Source: Strigops habroptila (Eukaryota > Chordata > Aves > Psittaciformes > Psittacidae). From it: a DNA stretch of 64,000 nt. The stretch is from the NCBI RefSeq assembly GCF_004027225.2, contig NC_044278.2, forward strand, positions 2,914,001 through 2,978,000, given 5' to 3'. Made by a program: the position numbers and the translations under genes. Below the pieces are notes generated by a model, which saw only the letters and a list, made by a program, of their open reading frames with translations, did no database searches and was not told where the DNA came from. Position 1 is the stretch's first letter; every line of letters starts with the position of its first letter. Positions 50,601 to 63,506 of the stretch are shown here, in pieces.

Positions 50601-53600
50601 CCTTCCCTCTTCCCCTCTATCATATAAGGCATACACATGAAGTCCTAGATGTGAATGAATTATGGATTAATCAAAGCTAATATCAAAGCACTTGTATTAA
50701 AGGACAATGTTTTTGTTTTGTTTTTTTACAAGCCTATGCATTATCTGGGCAGCCCAGCTTTGTGTTACGTATTTTAAATAGTACAATATTCAATAAACAG
50801 TTTTATGGTAAGAAGAAATTATAATGGATCGAAGTAGAAGAAGGTTTTTCATAGAGAGTACATAGCAAAAGTAAATGTAATGCTAAGCATCCTTTTCAAA
50901 TTTAGGAGAAAATTTCCTTCCTGGGGGCATTTGATCATTTGGAAATCTTTAACCTCATCCAGCAGTTCTATAACTGCACTTTCCAACACTGTGCTTCGAA
51001 TAAAGCTTACCTAAGCTCCCGGTATTATGAAAAATAGAGCTTGTGTAACTTTCCTTTGCATTCTAACTCCATCTGAGCTGCACATAGAAAGTAAACAAAT
51101 ACAGTTTCCAGGCAGTCTTTTTATCTGTCTGCACATCTCGGAGGCTTCTTGATAAGGCTTTTTGTGGGGAGAGAGGAGGTGTTGAAAGTAAATAAAATTT
51201 GAACATTTCCATCCATTTTAGAAGCAGCACTAAAGATTTTAAAATAAACCTGTTTTCTGAGACTGACAAGCAATTATATCAGTGCAGTGATAGTGCAATG
51301 CATAATTCTACACTTACAAAATTAGTTGAAGTGAGAAAAAGCAGAGAGAACATAGTATCCCATCTTAAGTGGCTGTTGCAGATAGGTGCTCTAAAACTCA
51401 AAGGTACAAACAGATTTGTTCTGTAAACTATACCTGGTAAGGGGCTGAGAGCTGCTTGTCTACATTAAGATGTAAAGAATAAATACAAGGAATCTGTGCT
51501 CTAGAGAAAGCCATAACATTTCCCCAGGAAAACAAAACCAAACAAAATCCAGTTAAAAACAACAAGGTGTGATTTCTGTGTGCAGTGTTTCTGGAAAATC
51601 TTCTCCAGAGAAATCCTGCAGAAAAAACAGTAGGGTAAATTCAATGCTGTAGATGAAATGAGCTTAAATTGCTGACGGTAGCTCGCCTTTCCAGGTTTCT
51701 TATACTGATTTACATGACCTAGACAGAGCTTTTCAGAAAAGGGCTCCTCTGTTTCTACACACTTTACAAAGCGTGATGTACACATACTAAACTTCACAAG
51801 TAAGATCAGCACTGTAGCTTAAAGCAATATGCACATTACCAGCCATGTTTCCTATTAAGATCAACCTTATGCAGCAACTGTCTTTATCATTTGGCCCATT
51901 TCCACCAAATTTAACAGAGGAGTTCGGGTTTCAATAGGGCAATTGGGTTTCTCCAGGTATCATGAGAACTGACGGCTGGATGGAGGGAGAAACAAGTCAG
52001 TGCCTGCGTGGCAGCAGCTTGAGCTCAGCAGGGACCTGCTGGCCTTAGCCTGCCATTGGCCGGCTGATGGGCACCCACAGCACAGACCACCACTGGGAAA
52101 GGCTGGTGTTGTGTGACCTGCAGGGATGGGAGGGAGGGAGAAGATTTAAGGCACGTTCAGAGATTCCGGAATTGGTTTTTATAGTGTAGAAATAAAAACG
52201 GAGGGAGGAGAGGAAGCAGAGATTTGCATCTGGGGATATAAAAAAGAGAATACAAATTAGTGTAAGGGATTTCAATAGCCCTTTCCCCCCATTTGTGCTA
52301 ACTTTATGTGTCTATAATTCAACTTGTTCTTTGTTTAATGCAAATACAGATCAATCTCTGAAATCCCATCTCTATCATCAGATGTTCTTGACAGTATAAA
52401 AATCAGAGAGCCTGCAGTGTTATTTTTGGAGGACCGATGTCAAACTCTAGTACTCACTCTGGTGGATTCACTGTTACTGTAGAAAATTGCCATTTTTTTC
52501 CCTTTACAAAAAAGATCTGCAAAACCCCTGGTGTGTTAATGTTCAAATAATTTCTTCTTCCGCCCCTCTGAAACCAGCGTGTTGAAGAACTAGATGAAAC
52601 CTCAGGGTCTTTAGTGTGTTCCTGTTGTCAACTCATCTATTTTTCAGCATGCAGAACATGAGCTGGTCACTTTGTCGTTAAATACTTGCAGGAATCGCTG
52701 TAGGTTTCCTAGTTAAGATGGGGTGTAGAATTTGGCCTGTGCTTATCAGAGAAGCTGACCCAGAGCATTGCTATGGGTCACAAAAGCTATGTGCAACTCT
52801 GTCTGTAATTATTGCTAGCAAATGAACTCTGAAGTTGAGCCTCTTCTGGAGCATGATTTTATGTTATTAATAGACGTAAGCTTAAATACAGATTGGTTAT
52901 CTGGACTGTCAACAACATAGAACACTGACAAATTTAAAACTGCAAAAATTAAATACTTTTCCAGAAAGCCAACAATGCTGAGGATTTTCTGCTTTACCAA
53001 AAATGCAATTTTAAAACCCATATTATACTTAAAAACCAGAAACTGTGATTTACTTTTCTCCCTAACCCTGCACTATTATATTCTTAAATTTGGTGTTCTT
53101 ACTAATTTTAGATAGCTTTGCTCGGAAGCTCTCGTGTTCCCTTTCAGCACAGTAGTTATTACAACCAGTGAACACCTGGAAAAAAATATTGTTAATAAAA
53201 GAGAAATTAACTACCAGAAGAGACCTCAGGCATGACTGGAGACCTGCTATTTGCAAAAGCAGTTTGATGGCCAATAGATCTCTCTTTTAACATTTCTCAT
53301 TTATTAGTGGTGCTGTACGGATACATTTTAATGTATATATTGAATACGGGAATTAACTTGATAGATTTTAGTTATTAGTTGCATGCAGTGTAGATGTGAG
53401 TAAAGCGTAATTGTTTACTTTAATCTCAGTCACAAACACTGACATAGGAACGTTTGAACTCTTGCTGTAAATATAGAGGAAATTTGCTTTGTGATGAGGG
53501 CTTGGGGTCCTTTTCTTCCCTCGTTTTGCTTTTGCCACAAGTCTTATCTTTCCATAGAGAGGCAATTAAAAAGGTACTAAATCCTAGTGTCTGAGGTTTT

Positions 53601-54376
53601 GAGAGCACTTGATTTTTGGACAGTGAAAATATTACTTTTGTTGTTCTTATGGGTGGCAAAATAAGGGTATCGCAGAAAATTATTAATGATAAGGAAATTC
53701 TTTCCTATTTCCCCCACAGGAATGCATTGCTTTTTAAGTCCTTAATTCAGTCAAAATGTATATATAGGCTCTTCATATTTGCCATTTCCTGCTTATGCAT
53801 GAGAATTATAACCCCCCCCTTTTTTTTTCTTATCCCATAATGCCAACTGGGATAACGTTTTCTAAACTGGGTGTTGTCCATCCTGTGGCTTGGAATAAAA
53901 TGTAGTGATGGAGACATACCAGCCGCAGTTACATCACCTGCCAGGCCTCAGCAGGAAGGTGTTAATGGGGACAGAAAGCCATGCCCCTGCACACCACTTG
54001 CAGAACCACAACTAATGCTCTTTCTCTTCAGCAGTGTTTTACTTTGCCATAAAACTTTAGCTGTATAGTTGCTACATTCTATGAAAATGTGAACGCTCCC
54101 AAAGTAAAGGAAGACCGTTGCAGAGGTGGAAGAAGCAATTCTTTCTTTTCTCAAGGGGAATTCATGATGGTCGATGGAGTCCGGGTTTGTTCCAAGGCCC
54201 TTTGCTGAAGGGCTCTGCCAAGGACGCAGGCAAGATTTCTTGTGGTATTTCCATTTTGTGATAGCTCGTCACTGGATCTTTCTTATGAAGCCTGTGAAAT
54301 GCTTCACGTTCAGAGTGTTTTCAGAGTGAAATATTCCCCAGTGGTATTATTGCTAAGCTTTGGTGAGCAACACTGC

Positions 54377-54409
54377 AAAAAAAATTAATTAATATTAATT
54401 AATATTAAA
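54377..54409. repeat. A-run plus ATTAATTAAT tandem repeat
   Basis: An A run leads into a short tandem array of attaattaat units. AT-rich simple sequence in CD247 intron 1. Confidence 0.8.
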
Positions 54410-57400
54410 CCAAATCCTTAATCAAGCCTTCTCTTTACTCTGTATGTAACTGCTGTTGCATGGGTTTTTGTCTGTGCACGTTCTAGTAGAGGCAGGACAT
54501 GACACGACACGCATGGCTCCCCATTAAGTGGGTCAGTGGCAGGGGACTGAAGACCTGCTCTGAAACCTCTCCCTCCTCGGTGTGTTTAGCTACTACAGCA
54601 CATGGAGCCTCAGCCGTTGGAGCTGGTATAACCTTCTTCCTGCCTGATAACCTGAGGCCACCACTGCCTCTGTAAAATGATTTAACTGTTTCTCTGCTTG
54701 ACACCAAGCTTCACTAGTAATTTCTTCATCCTCGGAAGCCTTCTTGCACGTGGATGTCTGTACAGGGAGGGCAATGAAAACATTGATATTTGTGAGACTT
54801 AAAATAGTCTTCTCATGGTTGTCCTGCTGGATGAGCTAAAGTAAATCTTGCAGTCTTTCTGCAGCTTTGCATATGTCTACCTTCCTTTTGATTCAGTCAT
54901 GATATTTATCTGCTGAAAGACATTGTGTGAGGAGTGCGTTGAAATCTGTGGATGACACCACCTGGGTTTTGCAAAATGTTACTATATGTTCACCTAAAAA
55001 AAGTGGATGGCTTTCATTCCTGGGGCTTTGGTGCCCTTCCTGACACTGGCTGTTTTGGTACAGGTCAGATCTGGTGCTGCCAGTGAACTGGGGTGGAAAT
55101 TGATCCTGGAGAAAGGGAAGGAAAACTGGTTTCATCCCAGCAGGATTAGCTGTGATGGGCATACAGTCATGGCTTTGACTGTGCATCAAGGACGGCTCCC
55201 GTAATCATCACAGCTTTGGTCTGTCTTGGCTGCAATGCAAGGAATTGCTCACGGCCTGACTTCTGTCTGTAAATAGCCTTGTAGCTGCAACTGTCCCTCC
55301 AGCACCCCCACCTCTAGTTTGCACCATTGTGAGGGAAGAGTTTCCTACTTTTCTCCTCTCTTGCAGCTGATCAAGAGAGTTGCAGTGGAGCTCAGAGACA
55401 AAACAGCTCTGTTTAGTCTCTTGTTGGGCTTGTGCATCTCTGCGCTTTGATTTCACAGCTCATGTCAGACTGAGTAGTCCCTCCCTGCACCAAGGCAAGA
55501 AGACACTAGTAAGTCTGTGCTTGCTGGCTGATTCAGAATATTTTGTGCATGGGTATTTCTATTCCTTTATTACCCAGCTAATAGAAAGCCATTTCCTAAC
55601 AATGGTGGTAGCCAACATAAGCTTAACGACTTTTGGAAGTCTGAAACTAGGATAACAGGGAGTGGGGGGTGCCAGTTGGGAACCATTTTTCATGTTATCG
55701 GTATATTTGATTACCAAGAGCCATGGGCTGTGAGCTGTTTAGCATAACCATATTTCCACTGTTTTTTGTAAAGTCTAACTTAAAAGCACTAATTTAAAGT
55801 GCTAGGGAAACGTCTGCCACGTCTGTGAGGTGCTTACTGAGCAGAGAAACACACCTGACTGTGATCAACAGCATCTTGTGTCTGACCCTGTGACTCTTTC
55901 TTCAGCCCTGTGGCTTGCAGCCTCTTTGGGATTCCCAGTGAGCCAAGATGTGTAGACTGAAATCTTTTAAGTAGTCCTCCATCGTGTGCATTGGGCTGTA
56001 GAAGCTAAACATGCAAAGGCTACCTAATAGTAAATCAGTTTGAAGTGAGTTGCTATTGTGGGATGCACAGACAGAATTGGCAGGAGAAGGGCAGAGGTAA
56101 GTGACCTAGCAACAACCATTTGAGTAATAAGCCTTGCCTCTTGGGACACTTTCCACCAGATTGGATTAGACAACAGAAAATTTACAGCAGGGAACATCTT
56201 TTGCATTAACTAGATTAAACTTCTACTGCCCTTGATGAAGATGGGTCTAGTAAAAGGTCATGTCTAATCCAAAACCCCTGCAAAAGCTGAAGAAGCTGCA
56301 CAGCTTGCATCTGCCACCTGAGTTTGTGGATATCCAGGTTCTACAGTCACCCTGTGTATGGTTTGGTGTCTCTAGGAGGCAACAGTAGGTTTGCTTCAGG
56401 AAAGCCCTTTTACCAAGTTCTTGCAAAACTGAGAAGTGAAAGCAGTTGCTTTTTCTGAGAATGACTGTTTGATAAAGCAAGGAGTCCCCTTCCAGAGATG
56501 AGCAAGGCACTCCCTCCCTTTCCGCTTCTGACGCGGCTCTGGAAGGATTTGGAGGGTGCAGGATTGCCTTATTTAATGGTATGTTCAGAGTTAGTCACCT
56601 TCCCTGTCAGACTGGAAAGGTCTGATGGTGAAGTTGTTTTCTGCACACACCACGTCCTCTTTCCACAAATGAGGCAGCTGTTGGAGATCTTCCTGCCTAG
56701 CTCCTGCTACAGTACCCTGGATTTTATCAGTCTTTATTTCCTGATGTGCTAGAAAATATTTGGCCTTTTGTGGTATTGTAATATTTTCCTCCTTTTGAAT
56801 CTATTTCTTCCTAAATGTCAGAAGGAAAAGTGTATTATTGGAACTTTGTGATAGTGCCTCCCTGAAAGGCGTCCTAGAAGGAGTATGAAGGGCTCATAAG
56901 GATCCTGAAACGCTTTAACTTGACCTCATGTTTCCGTAGTGCTAACAGACTTTGGCATAAAGAAGTGGAAGTTAATGACCTGAAATACTTCCCTTTTTTG
57001 TATGTAATTATTCTGGCTGCCTAACATCTGATATTGTAACAGCAGCTTGCTCCTTGGCTTTGAAGCTGAGGACAACAGCAAACTATAATGTTGAACTTCA
57101 TGGGCACAAGCTGTGCTTTTGGCCATATTGTGTTTCACAAATACATGATGGTGTATTAATGGCAAACAGGAGAATTCCTTAATGCTGCAGGAACTGGTGG
57201 TGAGGGGAAAAAAAGGCAAACCAGTAATGTAAACAGCTTTGAAGTGTTTGTGCCAAGGCAGTGGCTGCTATGGAAAGACAAACGTGGAATTTTTTCAGGC
57301 AGTGAGCTCAATGTAATTTTGCTGTGGTGGGGTTATTGTATCCTCTTGTGTTAAAAGCCTGCTGGCTTCCCTCGGGTGTCTTGGTTTTGCAGATATGGTA

Positions 57401-60174
57401 GTAGAGGAGTTTTACATTGAAAGCTTTACTTGGCCCTGTAATACAATTAATACAATTTAATAATCAACAGGGCTGTCGTTCGTCTCTGCATAAAGGGAGA
57501 AGCCTCCTGACTTCACAGACTTGGTTTGATGCAAGGGACATCTTTCACTTCACTTATTTCTCCTAAGTGGCTACTGTGCACATCAGACCTGGTAATACAC
57601 CATGCCTGGTGTAATCCAGGCCCTTTCTTCCCCCAGTTGTTTTTGCTCTGATTTTTCCACCAATGTGCCCAAACAACGGCATGGAGGAGCCTCTTCATTT
57701 TGTGAGGGAAGAAGGATTTGACCTCTGCTTCTTCAGTCTTGGAGTGTCCCAGGCTTGTTTATTATTGATATCTGTAAGTAAAAAACCATAGAAATGTATA
57801 AATATAAATAAACTCCAGAATAGATATGTTCTTTATCTTTCATAATTTTAGGTGGCTAACTTTCAGGCATTTAGACTGGGCTGTCTCTTCAGTTGCAAGC
57901 CTGTATGCATTTGAAGTGTAGCACCAAGCAGGATGCTCATCCCTCTTCCCTTTCTGTCCCAGGCCCAGACAGCTCTTGGGTTCAGCATCTCACTTTCAGA
58001 CAGCGTCAGCGTGGCAAGATCCGTCACACCTGACTTCTCCCGGTGTTTGACCTCCATAGGGAAGATCTGGTGGGTGCCTCATGTGCATGTCATATGCTGG
58101 CACCTGCAGCTGTGAAAGTTTGTCCCCTGGGGGTGTGTGGAAACACAAACTGCAGCATGAGATTTTTGGAAGATAAGGGGTAGAAGTGGGGTGAATTGGA
58201 TGCAGCAACTGTGAGGGCCTCAGATCGCCGCTGGCGGACGAATGCTGCCTGCTTGTCCCTGGTGTGTAGCTGTGGCAGCTCTCGGTTGCTGGGAGAAGGT
58301 GCTACTGTTTGTCTTTAAACACCTTTGTATGTAACCGCAGTATAAAACTCTTCATTTATAACCATGTTACTGAATTCCGGTAACCCCTAAAAATTCTCAA
58401 ATTAATCATTTAATGAGGGCCACGGGAGAGAGAAAATTTTATGGTGGACAGATTTGATCTGAATTTACAAGTAGTTCAGCTTTTACGGTCTGTATTTCTT
58501 AAACTACTGCCAGGAATCATGGTGTAACTCAATCCAGGAGCACACTAAAAATATCGGAGGGGGAAAATCCTGCTTTAAAAAAATGGAGTAATGTGTTTCA
58601 AGGGTCCAGGCCATGTTTTAGTGATTCTCTCCAGCAGATCCCTGTTGAGACTGGCTGCATGGAGCCAGCAGTGGGGGCCAGCTCTGTGGACTGGGCCATT
58701 GGCAGCCCCAGGGTGCTGATTGTGCTGAGTTTTGGATATGTCTGGCCATGGGTTTTGGGACTCCTTGGCTGTCTGTAAGCCCGGAGCAGGGGAGCAGCAG
58801 CAGCATGTGCTGGGCCTGAGCTGGGGGTGTGACACTACTGTCCAAAACCACAGTGCACAGGGCGGGCTGCCATGCGGGCACCTGCAGCACAGCTCCGCGC
58901 CGGCCCCTGCGCTTCCTCTCTTTCAGCTGATGAGGCTGCTGCTGGCCTACTGCTAGAGGGGGGGTTTCACTTGCTTGTCACCAGCAGTTGCTGTGAATTG
59001 CCTTTTTTTTTCCTTTTTAATTTTTATTCCCTTTCATACTTTAAAAAGTAAAAGGCCACAGGGGGGTGTTATAAGAGGCTGGCAGTGTGGGTCCAGGGAC
59101 ATGTGTGTGGAGCAGGATGAGGGAGGTGTGCCAGCCTGGGGTCCAGGCATATGGGTGCATGGACCTGCAGCAGCAGGAGAGAGTGCCTGGGCATAGAGAA
59201 AGGCAGGGCTCCATTGCTGGGTGGGAGCAGAGAAGAAGAGGGGAGAAAAGTCCAGGCTTTGGAAGGAGGAGGTGCTGGGAAGCAACTTCTTAATGGCAGA
59301 AGCACAGCTTGGGAAAGAGTCTCAAATGTGGTGGCAGTTACCTGGGGTTTGGGATTGAGAAGGGCTGGCAACCTTGTCACAAAATGCAGCAGCGTTCCCC
59401 TGACTGACTTGGTCTCCTTTCCTGCTGCCTCATCTGCTGAGGCTCTGCCAGTGCTTCCTCAGCCCGTATCAGCTCCTTGTACAAAACTTTCCACAGCTTT
59501 TCCTGTACAAATTCCTTAAAAAATAAAATAATTACTTAATGCTGTAGGTTGCATAATTTGTTTCTGGTTTTCCTTAACATCCTGGTGGTCTTTGAGTAAA
59601 CGTTCCCACTGTGCAACAGGGAGATCGAACTGTGCAGCTACTTGCATAAGAGCACGTGGTGAGCAGGAGTAAATGCAAACTTTCTAATTGTTATTCCTTC
59701 AGAGCTTGCTTCCCTCCTGAGCAAGAGCACCACTTTGACCTCATCCTTAAGCCCTTGTGTATTTGCATACTTGGATGTTGACTTGTGACTCAACTCTTTT
59801 TTGATGCCTGCAGAGAGAGGGATGCTGTTTGCCCAAGCCACATTTAAGCAGTAAGCCTGTCATCATTTACAATGCAATGTAACTGTCTTCCCCGCTGGCC
59901 TGTGGCGTGACATTAGCTGTGCCACGTGCCTGTGCTTTGACATCTTGCTTTAAAACCCTGCTGTACTTTACTGACCTGCTGAAACTTGGACTGGTAAACC
60001 ACTGGTATACGAAAAGACGTTATGCAACTCACAGTAGGCACTGGGTAATCTGTAAGGTTAACAGAGTGGGAATTATCAGTGAAATGGTCATTATTTGTGC
60101 TTTTCTCTGCATGAGGCAGCTGAGTGTGACTGCCCTCATGCCTCTTGGCTCTGCCCAGCTCCCAGCAACAGCCC

Positions 60175-60213
60175 ATCATAGAATCATAGAATGGTTAGGG
60201 TTGAAAAGAACTA
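60175..60213 (-). mobile_element. CR1 LINE 3'-end remnant
   Basis: atcatagaatcatagaatgg followed by ttagggttgaaaagaact is the reverse complement of a CR1 terminus. Only about 39 bp remain, either an extremely truncated insertion or one whose remainder has decayed. Confidence 0.85.
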
Positions 60214-61572
60214 TCAGCTGCAGCTGTGTGGCCTTGGCCTTGGCCCCCCAAACTGCAGCTCAGGGCTGATGAGGGGCAGGGAGTGTGTTTTGGTGGTGCC
60301 TGAGGGACTGGCCTTCTGGCTGTGCATGTTGTGCAAATGCTGAAGAGACAGTAACCTCTCCTCTAGCAATTTAAAATCCTAAACTCATCCTGTTCAGAAG
60401 AATGGGTGCTATCTGGTTTGAATTGTTTCAACTGCTACTTGTTCATTATGCTTCATATCTCTTTGTCCTTTGTTTCAATAGGCCTTAAATCTTTTGTCTT
60501 TTTCTCTCTCTCACTTTCTAATCTGGAAAGCTGTTGCAAAGGTTATTATTGAGAAAGTTCTTTGCATCTTTTTTTTTCTTTTTAAGAATACAGAACTTAA
60601 ACATACTAAGGAAGGAAAAGACATAAAGTAATTAATTTTCTTGGTTTGTTTCTAAACATTGGACTTCATCATTGTCTCAAAACACTTATCTTCAGGAACC
60701 ATTGCAGCCAGACTATGTCTAGCAGGATTTCCATCACCGAACAGCTTTAATCCATTGCCTGGGGTACTGGAGGCCAAGCTGCCCCAGATAAGCACCACCT
60801 AGGCACTTGGGTGGCTCTGCAGAGTCAGCCAAGGTTAACCACGGCTCACACGGAGCTACAGCTGAGTCCCTGCGCTCTTGACTTCTGCATATACCTCTAT
60901 GTCTCCTTGAGCTCCTCCTGGTCTGGGGAGTTTAGTAGTTCTGGAGAAATACTGGACTCGAGATGACAGTGTGAATGTGCTCTGCTTTGGTACAGGAAGA
61001 GGGGGGTCAGGGCCAGGATCCCCAAAACTTTCCTCAGCAGCATCTCAGATACCCCCAGGCTTCCTGGCTCTGGCTGGCTCTGCGTGGGGCTGCTCACCTT
61101 CCTCACGGGGTGTTTCTGCTTCCGGACACATGCAGCTCGAGGCCAGGGTGCTGCACTGTGTGAAAGCAGCTTAATTACTGCTAGAAACAAATTGCCTCTG
61201 GATGCTCTGCAGCTGTATTTCCCCAGTGCTGCATTTTAGCTACCAAATCTAAAGCAGTTCAAACTGGTTTTGTGTTGAACCAACTCCGGCGTAAAATACT
61301 GTCCTGTGACCATTCAAAAGAGAAACTCGAGGAAGCTAATCTCAGCTTGTTTGTTGGTTTAATACACAGTGTTGGGCAAGTAACTTAATCTCTCTGTCTT
61401 CATTTACCCCAGATATGAGGTTTTATAATCCTGAAAAAAAAATGTGGTGAAGGTTATCGTTTACAAAATGCTTTGAACCTTCTTTTTAAAGTCATAGAAA
61501 CAGAAGAGGAAGAAGGAAGATCATCTAGGATCTTAATTTATTTCTGAGGATTTGTTTCTAAACATATGATTT

Positions 61573-61593
61573 AAAAACAAAAAAAAAAAAAAA
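61573..61593. repeat. Poly(A) tract
   Basis: aaaaac followed by an uninterrupted A run of 15. No retrogene body is recognisable on its 5' side. Confidence 0.85.
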
Positions 61594-63126
61594 TGGGAGC
61601 CCATGGTTCACCCAAGCAAACAAATCTCCTGTTTGGGAATTGTTTTTTTCTGGCTGTGTTAGGCTTTCAGTGGGAACAGTGATTATATCATCATCTGTTT
61701 GGAATTTACAAACACACAGGCACGGCTTTTCAGTCATGCTTGACACCAGTCGTGCTCTTGAGCGGTGCGACGGGCATCATCACTAACTTCAGTTCTGTGA
61801 AGGAGGCTTCCTCCCACCTGCAAGGTCCTGCTCATGAAATAGTCAGCATGGCCTGACGGGGCAGGGAGAAACCCCAGCACACAGAATGCTCCTGTTCTCA
61901 GCACTGGGGTAACTCAGCACCATGCACTGCACAGGGTGGTTCAATTACCCTCCAGCACTCGTGGTTAGTAAGAATTGCCATGAATCATACCAATTCTTTC
62001 CAACTTATCTTTATCGAAGAGCTTTACAGGCTTTTGATCATTCTTGTCTTTATCTTTTGAACTCCCTCCAGTTCTTTGTACAAAGCACATCCCAGATTAA
62101 TTTTTAAGTGATTTTTTTATTTTAATAACTCTGCAATACAGCTTTTCCTTTGGGGATGGGCCTAGAACTGCATATTGGATCTATAGTTATTTAGGCTGCT
62201 TGACCTAATTGCTTTATTTTTTCTTTTAGTGACACTTATGAACTCGCTACGTGTCTATGAACTGAAATGCCAGTTTCATCAGTTTCAGCTGCTGGAGACC
62301 AGCAATGTTGCTGTGCCCTGCTACATATATATATCAGGGCATAAACATATGCAGTGTTAACTAGGAAATGAACATCAACATCTTCCATTTAGCAATTTTA
62401 TGGAGCTCTCAATTACGGTAACAGTAGATTTTCCTTCCTCAGATAAGTTTTAATACTTATCTTAAAACCAAAAAACTAGTAATCTTTTAGGGGCAATCCA
62501 TCCAACAAGAGGCAGCCAGTTGCGGTTCCTGTGCAGGGAATTCAGGTTTAAAACCTTCCTCAACCTTCCTCTCAAACTGAAAGCACATCAGAGTGTCTCA
62601 TGGGTATCTCATGGATGTGTCCTGACATCTGGGGTTAAATGTCTGTCTCTCCTGCCCATAGTTCACTTTGCGGGATTAATGGTCTCCAGCATCCTCAAAC
62701 CAAGAGAACCCTCACAGAGAAGACTGTGCAGGTTTAAGGTTACAGTATATAGCCTGAGCTACAGAGATGCACCTAAAATTCCTCTTCTGAATAGAGTAGT
62801 GATTTCAAGCTGGCTCTCCAGCCAGCTATGGTGGTCTCAATCTCTTTTTACATTTAACACAACATTTTGTCCTAAGAAGACTTTCACTAAATTTTTGTCC
62901 AAACAGACACACTTTCTCACACACACAAGTTTTAATTGATGAAGGAATCCCTAACCAGGACCAGTAATGAATCCCTGCAGGAGATGCTGCTGGGTTTTCC
63001 CAGAAAACAAATGCTTTGTGTGAGGCTTTCTTGCAATGGCCTTGGTTGTCTCCATGCAGATCTCCATGCAGGCTCTGTGGGTGGGAAACCCAAAGCAGAA
63101 TGTCCTGCATTGGTTGAAGTAGGTCA

Positions 63127-63248
63127 TGAGCATTTCTATCCTTGGATATACTCTCACTCAGCTGGCTGGGGTCCTGGGCAGCCTGTTTAGAGGGAGGGTT
63201 GGACCTGCAGTGGTCCCTTCTGACCTAATCAATCCTGTGGTTCTGAGA
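63127..63248 (+). mobile_element. Old CR1 LINE 3' fragment, sense orientation
   Basis: gtcctgggcagcctgtttag, gagggttggacctgcagtgg, tcccttctgacc and an ending close to atcctgtggttctga follow the order of CR1 3' consensus segments (gccctgggcaacctg, gttggactagatgacctc, cccttccaacc, attctgtgattctg). More diverged than the other copies. It ends about 150 bp before CD247 exon 2. Confidence 0.7.
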
Positions 63249-63399
63249 CAGATTTCCACCTCCTTTGCAAATGCACACTCTTGCCCTCATACCGGCTATG
63301 TTTTGATGAAGCACTGCACAGCACTTCTACGTTGATCCTGTCAAGCACCCAGTGATACAAGCAGGCTTGTTTGTTGACGTATCTGATGTCTCTGTACAG

Positions 63400-63506
63400 G
63401 TGCTGTACCAGTTCTTGGGCTAACAGACCCAAGACTCTGCTACTTACTGGATGGATTCCTCTTCATTTACGCAGTCGTCATAACAGCCCTGTTTGTGAAG
63501 GCAAAG
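63400..63506 (+). CDS. CD247: CD247 (CD3 zeta) exon 2: ectodomain and transmembrane helix
   Basis: Encodes residues 20-55 of the T-cell receptor zeta chain, which dimerises and carries the receptor's signalling tails. After a short extracellular stub, [20 protein letters not shown] matches mammalian [20 protein letters not shown], followed by [10 protein letters not shown]. Cys33 (interchain disulfide) and Asp37 (membrane aspartate needed for dimerisation and assembly with TCR) are both present. The acceptor is tgtacag|GTGC and the donor AAG|gtcagt; 107 nt plus the one base from exon 1 make 36 codons, phase 0 at the end. An alternative acceptor 12 nt downstream (taccag|TTC) would drop four residues; the upstream one gives a length closer to the human protein. 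The cytoplasmic ITAM exons are outside the window. Confidence 0.95.

Larger units (their letters stand above)
21295..63399 (+). other. CD247: CD247 intron 1 (42.1 kb)
   Basis: Bounded by gtaggg at 21295 and tctctgtacag ending at 63399. A very long first intron is also a feature of mammalian CD247. No internal exon was recognised: open frames are short, without recognisable domains, and none combines a good acceptor, donor and compatible phase. Identified contents are three CR1 fragments, short tandem and AT-rich tracts, a duplicated block of about 105 bp, a GATA-motif duplication and a 12-bp perfect inverted repeat. GC rises modestly around 58600-59500 and 60700-61150 without an identifiable gene. 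T-cell enhancers are plausible here, but nothing in the sequence locates them. Confidence 0.9.

Noticed and set aside
55007-55204. Signal-peptide-like frame (MAFIPGALVPFLTLAVLVQ) followed by a possible donor CAG|gtcaga, considered as an alternative CD247 first exon
   Set aside because: The donor would leave phase 0, whereas CD247 exon 2 needs phase 1. There is no promoter-like context and no similarity to the known leader.
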